A stretch of 38,986 nt of DNA from Porticoccus sp047635255 (GCA_047635255.1 JBLIIR010000004.1:1-38986); one strand, 5' to 3'; shown: positions 31,264-38,986, counted from the first letter of the stretch. Translations and numbers: made by a program. Notes: generated by a model not told the origin, from the sequence alone.

Positions 31264-31380
31264 TGCCTAAAATCTAGATATATTTTGGTTTTTTTCCAGT
31301 ATTTTTTATATTGAGTCTTTTGATAGAATGCTAGATATTGATACAGTATGTTTTTTGATATTGAAAGAAGGAGATTTTAA

Positions 31381-32433
31381 ATGCTAGAAAATGACTATTA
31401 CTCACAAGAAAATCATGGCCCATATACTCTTTTTAATCTCGGTGACTTCAAGCTAGAAAATGGCGGAATGATAAAAAATTGCCAGCTCGCCTTCACTACT
31501 TTTGGCAAATTAAACCCTCAGAAAAGCAATGCAATTCTTATGACCACCTGGTACTCGGGCACGAGTAAGATTATCGAACAAGTTTATGTGGGAGAGGATC
31601 GTGCTATTAATCCAGATAAATACTTTATTATTGTAGTGAACCAAATTGGTAATGGACTATCTACATCACCCCATAACACCCCAGCTCCGAATGGAATGGT
31701 ATTGTTTCCAAAAGTCCAAATAGGGGATGATGTCCGTGCCCAACATAAGTTAATTACAGAGATGTTTGACCTGGATTTCTTGGCTCTTGTTGTGGGTGGC
31801 TCTATGGGTGCCCAGCAAACTTGGGAGTGGGCTGTACGCTACCCTGAGATGGTCAAGCGGGCTGCCGCTATTGCTGGAACGGCTAAAAATACATCACATG
31901 ATTTTTTGTTTACAAAAACATTAAATGAAGCAATTACTTCAGATCCAGCTTGGGAAAATGGTTCCTATAAAAAGTCTAACGCAGTATGCGAGGGGTTGCG
32001 TCGACATGCAGATTTATGGTCTGTGATGGGTTATAGCACTGAAATGTTCAAACAAGAATTATGGCGTGATATTGGATTTTCTTCTCCTGAAGAATTCTGC
32101 GAAGGGTTTACTCAGGCTTATTTCGCACCCATGGACCCTAATAATTTGTTGTGCTTGGCTTGGAAGTGGCAGCGAGGCGATGTAAGCAGAATAACAGGCG
32201 GAGATCTTAAAAAAGCGCTAGGGCGAATCACTGCTAAAATGTATGTAATGCCTATTAATACAGATATGTTTTTTCCGCCCAAGGACTGCGAAGATAATCA
32301 AAAAATGGTAGAAAATAGTGAGCTTAGGGTGATTGAGACCAGCTGGGGTCACCTGGGATTACTTGGTATGGATCCTTTGTACATAAGACAGATTGATCGT
32401 CACTTAGAAGAGTTGCTAGCAATAACCGTTTAG
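31381..32433 (+). CDS. MetX-like alpha/beta-hydrolase
   Basis: A 350-residue alpha/beta-hydrolase-fold protein of the homoserine acetyltransferase superfamily. The nucleophile elbow is VVGGSMGAQQ with Ser141, and the probable acid and base are Asp295 (PINTDMFFPP) and His324 (WGHLGLLG). Overall length and the GGSMG elbow match MetX, but the usual MetX sequence around it (GGSMGGMQ) and the long lid features differ. The protein more resembles the uncharacterised bacterial and fungal relatives annotated as homoserine acetyltransferase family. Acyltransferase or hydrolase activity is possible; the substrate is unknown. AGAAGGAG lies seven bases before the ATG. It converges on rhlE with a gap of ten bases. 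Confidence 0.85.
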   Translation: MLENDYYSQENHGPYTLFNLGDFKLENGGMIKNCQLAFTTFGKLNPQKSNAILMTTWYSGTSKIIEQVYVGEDRAINPDKYFIIVVNQIGNGLSTSPHNTPAPNGMVLFPKVQIGDDVRAQHKLITEMFDLDFLALVVGGSMGAQQTWEWAVRYPEMVKRAAAIAGTAKNTSHDFLFTKTLNEAITSDPAWENGSYKKSNAVCEGLRRHADLWSVMGYSTEMFKQELWRDIGFSSPEEFCEGFTQAYFAPMDPNNLLCLAWKWQRGDVSRITGGDLKKALGRITAKMYVMPINTDMFFPPKDCEDNQKMVENSELRVIETSWGHLGLLGMDPLYIRQIDRHLEELLAITV

Positions 32434-32443
32434 CGAAAAATAA

Positions 32444-33727
32444 TTAGCGTCTATTTGAAAAAGATGGGGGTACCCTAGGTTGGAGATCAAGTCCTTTATC
32501 TTTTTTGGTGTCTAAAATATTTTTTGAGAGGCTGGGTTTTTTTGGTTTTTTTGGTTTTTTTGGTTTTTTTGCTAATTCTGAGCCGGGCACATTGTGATTG
32601 GGCTCGAAACCATCGATGATTTTTCGGGGTAACACTCTTTTAATGAGGACTTCAATCTCATGTAGCTCTGTGAATTCATCTGCACTTACCAAAGATACAG
32701 CCTGCCCTGATAGCCCCGCTCTTCCGGTCCGACCAATTCTATGGATGTAGTTTTCTGCAATAGTAGGTAGATCAAAATTAATTACTTGTTGAAGTTTTGC
32801 AATGTCTAGTCCTCGAGCGGCTACATCTGTAGCAATAAGTATAGCTGTGACACCATTTTTGAAGTCGGATAGAGCTTTAATCCTAGCGGCTTGGTTTTTA
32901 TCCCCATGAATTGCAGTAGTTTTTAGCCCCTTAGTATTGAGAAAACAGGCAAGTGTATCCGCGCCTTTTTTTGTTTTAGTGAAAATAAGGACCTGAGTCC
33001 AGTCATAAAGAGAGATCAATTCTACTAGTAGGTCAGGTTTAAGTTTCTTGTCTACTGGAACAACCCATTCTTGGATGCTGGTGGCCGTTCTATTTTCAGG
33101 AGAAACTGATATTTCAACGGGGTTTTTAAGTAATTGAGTGGCAAGATTTCGCACATCAGCAGAAAATGTGGCCGAAAACATTAAATTCTGCCGATGACTC
33201 GGCAGTAGAGAGAGAATTTTGCATATATCCTTTGTAAAACCCAGGTCTAGCATGCGATCGGCTTCATCTAGAATTAGTATTTCTAGCTGTGGAAATTTGA
33301 CTGCATTTTGATGATATAGATCTATGAGTCTTCCGGGAGTTGCTATTAGAATATCAGTCCCTTTGCGAAGGGACATCATCTGAGGGTTTATTTTTACCCC
33401 GCCATACACTACGATTGTTCTTAAAGAGAGGAATCTGCCATATTGAGACGCATTTTCTCCAAGCTGAATAGCTAGCTCTCTTGTGGGCGCCAGTATGAGT
33501 GATCTAGCTTGATTGGATTTTGCTTTTACTCCCCTTTTTAGTAGCTCAAGCATTGGAAGTACAAAACCAGCTGTTTTTCCAGTTCCAGTTTGTGCGGTAG
33601 CTATAATGTCTTTGCCTTGCAAAATCAGTGGGATTGATTTGGTTTGGATGGGGGTTGGATTAAGGTACTGCTTTTCCTTTAAAGCTTTCAGTATCTCTGT
33701 CGATAGGCCAAAATTGGCAAAACTCAT
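32444..33727 (-). CDS. rhlE: DEAD-box RNA helicase, RhlE type
   Basis: A 427-residue ATP-dependent RNA helicase. It has all core motifs: Q-motif with PTPIQ (24-28), Walker A AQTGTGKT (45-52), PTRELAIQ, GG and TPGR, DEADRMLDLGF, SAT, then in the second domain IFTKTKK, ATDVAARGLDI and HRIGRTGRAG. The start MSFANFGLSTEILKAL and domain order are RhlE-like. The C-terminal tail is basic and includes four KKP units (about residues 387-398) built from a 9-bp DNA repeat. RhlE-type helicases take part in ribosome assembly and RNA decay; which role applies is not visible. The tail is probably an unstructured RNA-binding extension. Confidence 0.94.
   Translation of the reverse strand: MSFANFGLSTEILKALKEKQYLNPTPIQTKSIPLILQGKDIIATAQTGTGKTAGFVLPMLELLKRGVKAKSNQARSLILAPTRELAIQLGENASQYGRFLSLRTIVVYGGVKINPQMMSLRKGTDILIATPGRLIDLYHQNAVKFPQLEILILDEADRMLDLGFTKDICKILSLLPSHRQNLMFSATFSADVRNLATQLLKNPVEISVSPENRTATSIQEWVVPVDKKLKPDLLVELISLYDWTQVLIFTKTKKGADTLACFLNTKGLKTTAIHGDKNQAARIKALSDFKNGVTAILIATDVAARGLDIAKLQQVINFDLPTIAENYIHRIGRTGRAGLSGQAVSLVSADEFTELHEIEVLIKRVLPRKIIDGFEPNHNVPGSELAKKPKKPKKPKKPSLSKNILDTKKDKGLDLQPRVPPSFSNRR
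32535..32570 (-). repeat. Four exact 9-bp tandem repeats inside rhlE
   Basis: On the plus strand GGTTTTTTT is repeated at 32535, 32544, 32553 and 32562. On the coding strand it encodes Lys-Lys-Pro units. The unit length keeps the frame when copies are gained or lost, while each T7/A7 run can slip by one base and shift the frame. Confidence 0.97.
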
Positions 33728-34077
33728 AACATGCGCTCGTATACCTTAGAAGATATTTCCATAATTAGGTGATTGCAACTGTAAAAATAGAATTTTTATT
33801 ATAAGCGCAACCTGCAGAAAACTTATTATACATGCAAGAGCAGCTATATGCTTTTATCTTAAATTGGCAAATTATTGTCCAGTCGATAAATTAGGAAATG
33901 ATCATTTTCCTAAAAGATGATCCATATACTGCTTGGTTAATAATTTGACAATGAATGATAGATAAAAGTGGGCAAGAGGAAGAATGTAGTATTCTTGGAT
34001 CAATATTAAGGTAATGATCTCTACGTGTAAAAAATCGCCATATTTAATTGGCTCTTAGCCAAGAACAGGGAATATCA
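33728..34077. other. Divergent intergenic region, rhlE to Sel1 gene
   Basis: A 350-base AT-rich gap with no gene. It contains a near-perfect inverted repeat TAGGAAATGATCATTTTCCTA (33892-33912, quoted as 21 positions with core AAATGATCATTT), followed nearby by a second GATGATC. A consensus TTGACA sits at 33945-33950, without a -10 at the proper distance. The rhlE leader and any cold-shock type element expected for RNA helicases could not be recognised. Confidence 0.6.
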
Positions 34078-34617
34078 ATGAAAAGTGTACTGCATTATTT
34101 TGGTTTTATTTTTTTAGCTCTATGGGCGACAGTCTCTTATAGTGCCTCCATTGAAGAAGCATACGATATTATTAGAAATGGGAACCCCGAGGCCGGGCAT
34201 AAAATGCTTCTTCCCTTTGCAGAAAAAGATGATCCCAGGGCTCACTATGGGATTGCTCTTCTTTATAAGGACGGCTGGGGTGTACAGAAAAATAGCAAAC
34301 AAGCTATAGATTTTTACCAGAAAGCAGCGGAGCGGGGGCATCAAAGAGCAATGTTTGATTTGGGGATGTTTTATCAAAATGGACACTTAGTCAAACAAGA
34401 TTATGTTGAAGCGATTAAATGGTATGAAATGGCGGCCAATAAAGGCTATGCAGCAGCAATGTATGGCTTAGGGGGGCTTTATTTTAATGGCCTTGGCGTT
34501 AAAAAAGATCAAGATGTAGGGAAATATTGGTTCACTAAAGCCGCGAGTTCTGGTTTTGCTCCAGCCATTAAATTTCTTGATGAAGCATATAATTTTGGAA
34601 TGTCTTCAAAAAAATAA
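34078..34617 (+). CDS. Secreted Sel1-repeat protein
   Basis: A 179-residue protein with a signal peptide (about 1-23, cut near SYSAS) and three to four Sel1/TPR-like repeats: AHYGIALLYKDGWGVQKNSKQ, AMFDLGMFYQNGHLVKQDYVE and AAMYGLGGLYFNGLGVKKDQD-type units (each shortened here by a few residues in meaning, not length). Sel1 repeats form a curved helical scaffold for protein-protein contacts; such proteins are often periplasmic. ATG 34078 follows AGGGAA by five bases; the TTG at 34048 would precede the signal peptide and is rejected. A 13-bp palindrome at 34662 follows. The partner is unknown. Confidence 0.87.
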   Translation: MKSVLHYFGFIFLALWATVSYSASIEEAYDIIRNGNPEAGHKMLLPFAEKDDPRAHYGIALLYKDGWGVQKNSKQAIDFYQKAAERGHQRAMFDLGMFYQNGHLVKQDYVEAIKWYEMAANKGYAAAMYGLGGLYFNGLGVKKDQDVGKYWFTKAASSGFAPAIKFLDEAYNFGMSSKK

Positions 34618-34661
34618 TATTTATGTATAGGAAGAATAACGTTCGGTTATAGCAGTAATTT

Positions 34662-34688
34662 ACCTGATACGATAGTATCGTATCAGGT
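34662..34688. terminator. Long perfect hairpin between the Sel1 gene and pntA
   Basis: ACCTGATACGATA (34662-34674) and TATCGTATCAGGT (34676-34688) are perfect reverse complements around one G, giving a 12-bp stem with a three-base loop. The following CTTTATTC is a poor T-tract. It may be a terminator for the Sel1 gene or an operator before pntAB. Confidence 0.6.
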
Positions 34689-34752
34689 CTTTATTCGTAA
34701 ATAATAGTTGCCGTGCCTAGTTAGACGCATAGCGCTAAGGAGGGAGGTATTG

Positions 34753-36324
34753 ATGATGAAGTTAGGTGTACCTAAGGAAGTATTTCCAGATGAAAAAAGA
34801 GTAGCGGCAACACCTGCCTCTGTCCTGAAATTAATCAAGCTTGGTTATGAGGTAACTGTAGAGTCGTGTGCCGGCATGGCGGCACACTATGACGATCAAG
34901 CTTATATTGATGTAGGGGCCTCAGTATTGACTGAAGCCGAAGCACTTTGGAGTCAATCTGACTTTATTTTAAAAGTACGAGCACCCATGATTCATCCGGG
35001 CCTAGGGGTCCATGAAGTGGACCTGATGAAACAGGGCGCCTATATCGCTAGTTATGTATGGCCTGCTGAAAACTCAGAACTGCTAGAGAAATTTTCCTCA
35101 AAAGAGGCTACGGTTTTTGCTATTGATAGCCTCCCTCGTATTAGTCGTGCACAAAAAATGGATGCCTTGAGCGCGATGGCCAACATTTCGGGTTATCGTG
35201 CAGTTATTGAGGCTGCAAGTTATTTTGGACGTTTTTTTACTGGCCAAGTTACAGCCGCTGGTAAAGTTCCTCCAGCAAAAATCATGGTAATTGGTGCCGG
35301 TGTAGCGGGGTTGGCTGCAGTGGGAACAGCCAACAGCATGGGAGCCATCGTGCGTGCATTTGACACTCGATTGGAAGTGAAAGAGCAAGTTGAAAGCATG
35401 GGCGCTCAATTTCTAGAGTTAGATTTTTCGGATGAAGATGGCGGGGGTGGCGGAGGTTACGCCAAACAGATGAGCGATGAATTTATCGCAGCTGAAATGG
35501 CATTGTTTGCTGAACAAGCAAAAGAAGTTGATATTATTATTACTACAGCGCTTATTCCCGGAAGACCGGCCCCTAAACTTATCACTGATGCCATGGTTCA
35601 GTCCATGAAGCCAGGGAGTGTAATTGTCGATTTGGCTTCGGAACGTGGTGGTAACTGCGAGCTCACCGAGCCAGGAAAGGTGGTAGAGAGATATGGAGTT
35701 ACTCTTATTGGCTATACCGATTTACCTAGTCGTATGGCGAAAGTTTCTAGTGATTTATATGGAAGCAACTTAGCTCACTTGCTGTCTGATCTAACTCCAG
35801 ATAAAGATGGAAACCCTCATGTAGATATGGAAGATGTGGTGATTCGCGGGGTTACAGTTGTTAATGGTAAGAAAGTCACCTGGCCGCCACCGAAGGTTGA
35901 GGTTTCGGCCGCACCGTCCTCTGCTACAGCAAAAGAAGCAGTTGAGGCTCCCGCGGTAAAAGAGCCTACTTTTTTAGATAAGTGGCTTGGCAAAAGCGCT
36001 CTTTTGGCTTTTACTTTGGCTGTGTTGATAGGTGTTGGAGGTTATGCTCCAGAAAGCTTCCTAAGTCACTTCACTGTCTTCGTGCTAGCCTGCTTTATTG
36101 GTTATCAGGTTGTCTGGAATGTCACAGCGTCACTGCATACACCGTTGATGAGCGTAACTAATGCTATAAGCGGTATTATTGTGATAGGAGCGATCCTTCA
36201 TTTGATTGCTGCCGAGAATGGTACTGTTGGTGTTATGTCTTTTGCTGCAGTTTTGATTGCAACTATTAATATAGCTGGTGGGTTCAGAGTGACTCATCGC
36301 ATGCTTAAAATGTTCCGCAAATAG
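34753..36324 (+). CDS. pntA: NAD(P) transhydrogenase subunit alpha
   Basis: PntA with PntB couples proton entry across the inner membrane to hydride transfer from NADH to NADP+. With ATG 34753 (a GGAGGGAGG Shine-Dalgarno five bases upstream) the protein has 523 residues. The NAD-binding dI domain shows MMKLGVPKEVFPDEKRVAATP (split in meaning) and the Rossmann loop GAGVAG (181-186), the glycine-rich EDGGGGGGYAKQMS loop, and SDLPSRMAKVSS-like TDLPSRMA. A proline/alanine linker leads to four membrane helices (about 425-520), so this is the undivided enteric type, not the split PntAA/PntAB form. pntB starts 13 bases later. Confidence 0.97.
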   Translation: MMKLGVPKEVFPDEKRVAATPASVLKLIKLGYEVTVESCAGMAAHYDDQAYIDVGASVLTEAEALWSQSDFILKVRAPMIHPGLGVHEVDLMKQGAYIASYVWPAENSELLEKFSSKEATVFAIDSLPRISRAQKMDALSAMANISGYRAVIEAASYFGRFFTGQVTAAGKVPPAKIMVIGAGVAGLAAVGTANSMGAIVRAFDTRLEVKEQVESMGAQFLELDFSDEDGGGGGGYAKQMSDEFIAAEMALFAEQAKEVDIIITTALIPGRPAPKLITDAMVQSMKPGSVIVDLASERGGNCELTEPGKVVERYGVTLIGYTDLPSRMAKVSSDLYGSNLAHLLSDLTPDKDGNPHVDMEDVVIRGVTVVNGKKVTWPPPKVEVSAAPSSATAKEAVEAPAVKEPTFLDKWLGKSALLAFTLAVLIGVGGYAPESFLSHFTVFVLACFIGYQVVWNVTASLHTPLMSVTNAISGIIVIGAILHLIAAENGTVGVMSFAAVLIATINIAGGFRVTHRMLKMFRK

Positions 36325-36337
36325 GAGGTGCATATTT

Positions 36338-37735
36338 ATGGGTACAGGATTCGTTAGTGTGGCCTATGTTTTGGCCAGTGTGTTATTTATTCTCAGCTTG
36401 GGCGGCTTAAGTCATCAAGAGTCGGCTCGTCGGGGTAATCTTTTTGGAATAGCAGGGATAGTTATTGCTGTCGGTGCAACTATCGCTGGTGTCAATATTG
36501 GCATTGGCGGAATTTCGACTATTGTTTTAGCGTTAGTTATTGGCTCTATCGCAGGGTTGTTTCTCGCCAATAAAGTAGAAATGACTCAGATGCCCCAACT
36601 AGTAGCTCTATTGCATAGTTTTGTTGGTTTGGCGGCAGTTTTAGTGGGATTTTCGGGACACCTTGAGCCGCTAATTGCAACCTCTGGCGCTGAGCATTCT
36701 ATCAAGATGGTGGAGATATTCTTAGGTATATTTATTGGTGCTATTACCTTTACAGGATCACTGATTGCTTGTGGGAAGCTTGAAGGATTGGTGTCTAGTT
36801 CCGCCTTAACTCTCCCAGGAAGACATGCAATGAACCTTGTGGCTTTGGGTTTAGTGGTTGCTTTAGGTGCATGGTTTCTCGAAACAGGGAGTTTGTCAGC
36901 TCTGATTATTATGACATGTGTGGCGTCTGTGTTAGGTATTCATCTTATTTTGGCTATTGGTGGCGCTGATATGCCAGTCGTAGTATCTATGCTGAATAGC
37001 TATTCTGGTTGGGCAGCCGCATCTATTGGATTTATGTTAGGTAATGACCTGTTGATTGTTACTGGAGCACTGGTTGGCAGTAGTGGCGCTATTCTTAGCT
37101 ACATCATGTGTCGTGCGATGAATCGTTCTTTTATGAGTGTTATCTTAGGTGGTTTTGGTCAGACATCCGGAGGTTCAGGCGCTACTGTTGTTGATACTGA
37201 TATGATAGTTCAAGAATCCTCTATAGAAGAGGTATGCGAGGAGCTAGCTTCTGCCCAGTCTGTGATTATCGTACCGGGCTACGGCATGGCTGTTGCTCAA
37301 GCGCAAAGCGCAGTAGGTGAGATCACGAAACTTCTTCGTGATAGAGGCATAATGGTGCGCTTTGGCATACATCCTGTAGCAGGGCGTTTGCCGGGGCATA
37401 TGAACGTTCTATTGGCAGAAGCTAAGGTGCCGTACGATATCGTATTGGAAATGGATGAGTTGAATGATGATTTTCCGACCACTGACGTGGTGTTAGTCAT
37501 TGGTGCGAATGACACCGTCAATCCTTCTGCTATGGATGATCCGAATAGCCCTATCGCTGGTATGCCTGTCCTAGAAGTATGGAAGGCCGCCCAAGTAGTA
37601 ATATTGAAGCGCGGGATGGCTTCAGGTTATGCCGGTGTTGATAATCCTCTCTTCTTCAAAGACAACTCACGCATGCTGTTTGGCGATGCTAAAGATAGCG
37701 TTGATAAATTGCTTGGAGGCTTGAGAGCTGTTTAA
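36338..37735 (+). CDS. pntB: NAD(P) transhydrogenase subunit beta
   Basis: PntB supplies the remaining membrane helices (about eight or nine in residues 1-260) and the NADP(H)-binding dIII domain. Visible dIII marks are VIIVPGYGMAVAQAQ, RFGIHPVAGRLPGHMNVLLAEA and the DVVLVIGANDTVNPSA loop, ending VDKLLGGLRAV. At 465 residues it is full length. AGGAGG precedes the ATG. Together with pntA it makes a complete membrane complex, a probable main route to NADPH. A weak A/T-rich hairpin follows. Confidence 0.97.
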   Translation: MGTGFVSVAYVLASVLFILSLGGLSHQESARRGNLFGIAGIVIAVGATIAGVNIGIGGISTIVLALVIGSIAGLFLANKVEMTQMPQLVALLHSFVGLAAVLVGFSGHLEPLIATSGAEHSIKMVEIFLGIFIGAITFTGSLIACGKLEGLVSSSALTLPGRHAMNLVALGLVVALGAWFLETGSLSALIIMTCVASVLGIHLILAIGGADMPVVVSMLNSYSGWAAASIGFMLGNDLLIVTGALVGSSGAILSYIMCRAMNRSFMSVILGGFGQTSGGSGATVVDTDMIVQESSIEEVCEELASAQSVIIVPGYGMAVAQAQSAVGEITKLLRDRGIMVRFGIHPVAGRLPGHMNVLLAEAKVPYDIVLEMDELNDDFPTTDVVLVIGANDTVNPSAMDDPNSPIAGMPVLEVWKAAQVVILKRGMASGYAGVDNPLFFKDNSRMLFGDAKDSVDKLLGGLRAV

Positions 37736-37739
37736 TGCT

Positions 37740-37764
37740 AACAAATAAAGCGTTTTGTTTTTTT
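37740..37764 (+). terminator. Weak candidate terminator after pntB
   Basis: AACAAA (37740-37745) can pair with TTTGTT (37754-37759), followed by a run of T. The stem is almost all A-T, so strength is doubtful. Confidence 0.35.
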
Positions 37765-37892
37765 GAAATTCGATGAAGCAGGGCGCCTTGTTTATTTTTT
37801 GCAGAGATACGTAGTTTTCATTAAAATTTTTTGAGCATGTTGGTGCATATTGGCTCCACAAGGTATGTTAGTAGCAGCTTAAAATATCGAGA

Positions 37893-38114
37893 ATGCTAGT
37901 GAATCAGATTAATCCAAAGAAGCTGCTTAACAGTAAATGGACAGCCGTGAGGCCAGAAAATAACGAAAAGCATTTCATAGTTACAAAAATCCAATTTGAT
38001 GAGCAAGGAATCATTACTGTTTGTTCTATAGAGTCGGTTTTATCAAACCGTATGGTGTCTCTGTGCTGGAGGGATCTAAAAGACCAGGATTCTTGGGCGC
38101 ATGGTTGGATATGA
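37893..38114 (+). CDS. Small Trp-rich protein, TIGR02450 type
   Basis: A 73-residue protein matching the small tryptophan-rich TIGR02450 family: INPKKLLNSKWTAVRP, then EKHFIVTKIQFDEQG and a C-terminal SLCWRDLKDQDSWAHGWI with three of its four tryptophans. The function is unknown for the whole family. The ATG at 37893 gives MLVNQINPKK; a GTG at 37899 would give MNQINPKK, which is closer to the usual start and has GAGA six bases upstream. The stop overlaps the next gene's start as ATGA. Confidence 0.88.
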   Translation: MLVNQINPKKLLNSKWTAVRPENNEKHFIVTKIQFDEQGIITVCSIESVLSNRMVSLCWRDLKDQDSWAHGWI

Positions 38115-38614
38115 AGGTAATTCTTGTAAACGATAAGATGCAAACTGATTATTCATATGATCTGGTTGCTCCTATGGGTAAAAAATTTAGCGCTAGTTTT
38201 GAGCCACAACTTACTCCAAAAGAAATGCTAGCTTTAGGAATATTTGGTGGAAAATACATGAATGATTGCAGGGCCGAATTTCCTAGTGATTGGTTTGCTG
38301 AAGCAAGGCTGAGCCAGACCGAGAAGAATATTGGCTTAAATTATTTTTCTGTAGATGCATCTCAGCCATTGAGCGAGTGGAATAAAAAGGGGTGGATTCA
38401 CCCTCAAGATCCTCGAGGCTGGTTTCAGTGGTATTGTCGATATTACATGGGCAGGAGAACGCACGATGAAGACCTCCGGCAAATTAAGCGATGGAGGGCG
38501 TTTAGTCGACACGCAGGGGCAGTAAAAAAATATTGCGAGCCTTATGACTTGAGTTGTAGAAAAAAGCAAAGACAGGCTTTATTGCATTGGGCTTACGATT
38601 CTAGAGATATGTAA
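38111..38614 (+). CDS. Conserved protein of unknown function
   Basis: A 167-residue soluble protein with start ATG 38111 overlapping the upstream stop. It begins MKVILVNDKMQTDYSYDLV. Residues 40-70 include TPKEMLALGIFGGKYMND, followed by EFPSDWFAEARLS and the striking aromatic block HPQDPRGWFQWYCRYYMGRR. Then come QIKRWRAFSRHAGAVKKYC, CEPYDLSCRKKQRQALLHWAYD. I recall similar sequences of unknown function in other bacteria and in eukaryotic algae and plants, but cannot verify this here. Four cysteines and many tryptophans suggest a defined fold. No catalytic motif is recognised. It is translationally coupled to the Trp-rich gene. Confidence 0.75.
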   Translation: MKVILVNDKMQTDYSYDLVAPMGKKFSASFEPQLTPKEMLALGIFGGKYMNDCRAEFPSDWFAEARLSQTEKNIGLNYFSVDASQPLSEWNKKGWIHPQDPRGWFQWYCRYYMGRRTHDEDLRQIKRWRAFSRHAGAVKKYCEPYDLSCRKKQRQALLHWAYDSRDM

Positions 38615-38658
38615 AATATTCTCAGGATTCCTGTAAATAAAAAATTATTAAATAAGTT

Positions 38659-38986
38659 TTATTTTGTCTTTAATAGCACCCCAAAGCCATCACCTTTTCC
38701 AGTAAGAGGCCGAGCTTCTTTTGGTCGCTTCGTGACTGCAGCTTTAGACTGCCTTTTTTTAGAATTTTTAACACCCTTTTTCTCAAGTTTCTTTTTCTTT
38801 GTACCGGCTACTTTCCCAGAATTTTTAAGATTTTTTGGGCCGCTATAGCTGGCTGCGAGCCCCTTAACTGTTCTTCGCTCAAAACGGATTTTCAGGTAGC
38901 GCTCGATGCTAGACATTTGATTCCAGTCATTGGCCTCAATTAAGGTAATCGCCTTGCCTTTTTCTCCAGCACGACCGGTTCGCCCA
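38659..38986 (-). CDS. DEAD-box RNA helicase, C-terminal part (cut by window edge)
   Basis: The frame is open from the right edge: GRTGRAGEKGKAITLIEAND (first codon at 38985) is motif VI and the end of the second RecA domain of a DEAD-box helicase. IERYLKIRFERRTVKGL follows, then a lysine-rich tail (KKKKLEKKG, KKRQSK). The visible ATG at 38916 is internal and not the start. The tail is of the RhlE/SrmB kind but the subfamily cannot be fixed from 108 residues. The sequence differs clearly from the rhlE gene at 32-34 kb, so two helicases are encoded here. It converges on the preceding gene with a 44-base gap. Confidence 0.88.
   Translation of the reverse strand, partial: GRTGRAGEKGKAITLIEANDWNQMSSIERYLKIRFERRTVKGLAASYSGPKNLKNSGKVAGTKKKKLEKKGVKNSKKRQSKAAVTKRPKEARPLTGKGDGFGVLLKTK

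Noticed and set aside
37904..38143. Minus-strand frame opposite the Trp-rich gene
   Set aside because: It covers two well-supported plus-strand genes that overlap by ATGA, and shows no domain or ribosome binding site.

Overview
The window is a gene-dense chromosomal segment from a gammaproteobacterium. By eye it is moderately AT-rich. The supporting signs are the order rpsR / DUF2232 / rplI / dnaB, the block ubiE-ubiJ-ubiB-hisI-hisE-tatA-tatB-tatC (an arrangement also known in pseudomonads), proton-translocating pntAB, and several TonB-age Gram-negative envelope features such as lipoproteins and a TonB-dependent receptor. A marine Cellvibrionales-like lineage (for example the SAR92 type) fits the THI-regulated receptor/PnuT/kinase locus, but that placement is inference. 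I see no insertion sequence, prophage, integron, CRISPR array, tRNA or rRNA, and no clear island of foreign composition.

Layout. 1-4.5 kb: ribosomal protein and replication block (tail of probable rpsF, rpsR, a DUF2232 membrane protein, rplI, terminator, dnaB), followed by panC-panD for pantothenate synthesis. 4.5-8.4 kb: yajQ, acs and a YeeN-type YebC gene, then ppa on the opposite strand across a shared hairpin terminator. 8.4-12.7 kb: a TPP-riboswitch-controlled thiamine salvage operon made of a TonB-dependent receptor, a small YkoF-like thiamine-binding protein, a PnuT permease and an APH-fold kinase. 12.7-17.9 kb, minus strand: tatC-tatB-tatA, hisE-hisI, ubiB-ubiJ-ubiE. 18.3-22.1 kb: an unrecognised lipoprotein, a GFA/glutaredoxin-like pair on the minus strand, and a large FAD-dependent dehydrogenase. 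22.2-28.5 kb: a YgiQ-type radical SAM protein, a DUF971 protein, a LEA14-like lipoprotein, an M15 peptidase with cysE, an Smr-domain protein and a SPOR-domain protein. 28.6-34.6 kb: priA, rpmE, a MetX-like alpha/beta hydrolase, an RhlE-type helicase with a repeat-built tail, and a Sel1-repeat protein. 34.7-39 kb: pntA-pntB, a small Trp-rich protein overlapping an uncharacterised conserved protein, and the cut-off C-terminus of a second DEAD-box helicase.

How the genes work together. Most are housekeeping genes: translation, replication and restart (dnaB, priA), CoA and acetyl-CoA supply (panCD, acs), ubiquinone, histidine, cysteine, protein export and NADPH balance (pntAB). The one clear accessory system is the thiamine salvage operon. 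Its riboswitch, strong aptamer match and tight gene packing indicate uptake of thiamine across both membranes with trapping by phosphorylation. This kind of locus is known in outline; the small soluble YkoF-like protein within it and the riboswitch expression platform are the parts most worth a closer look. I found no wholly new multi-gene defence, mobile or signalling system here.
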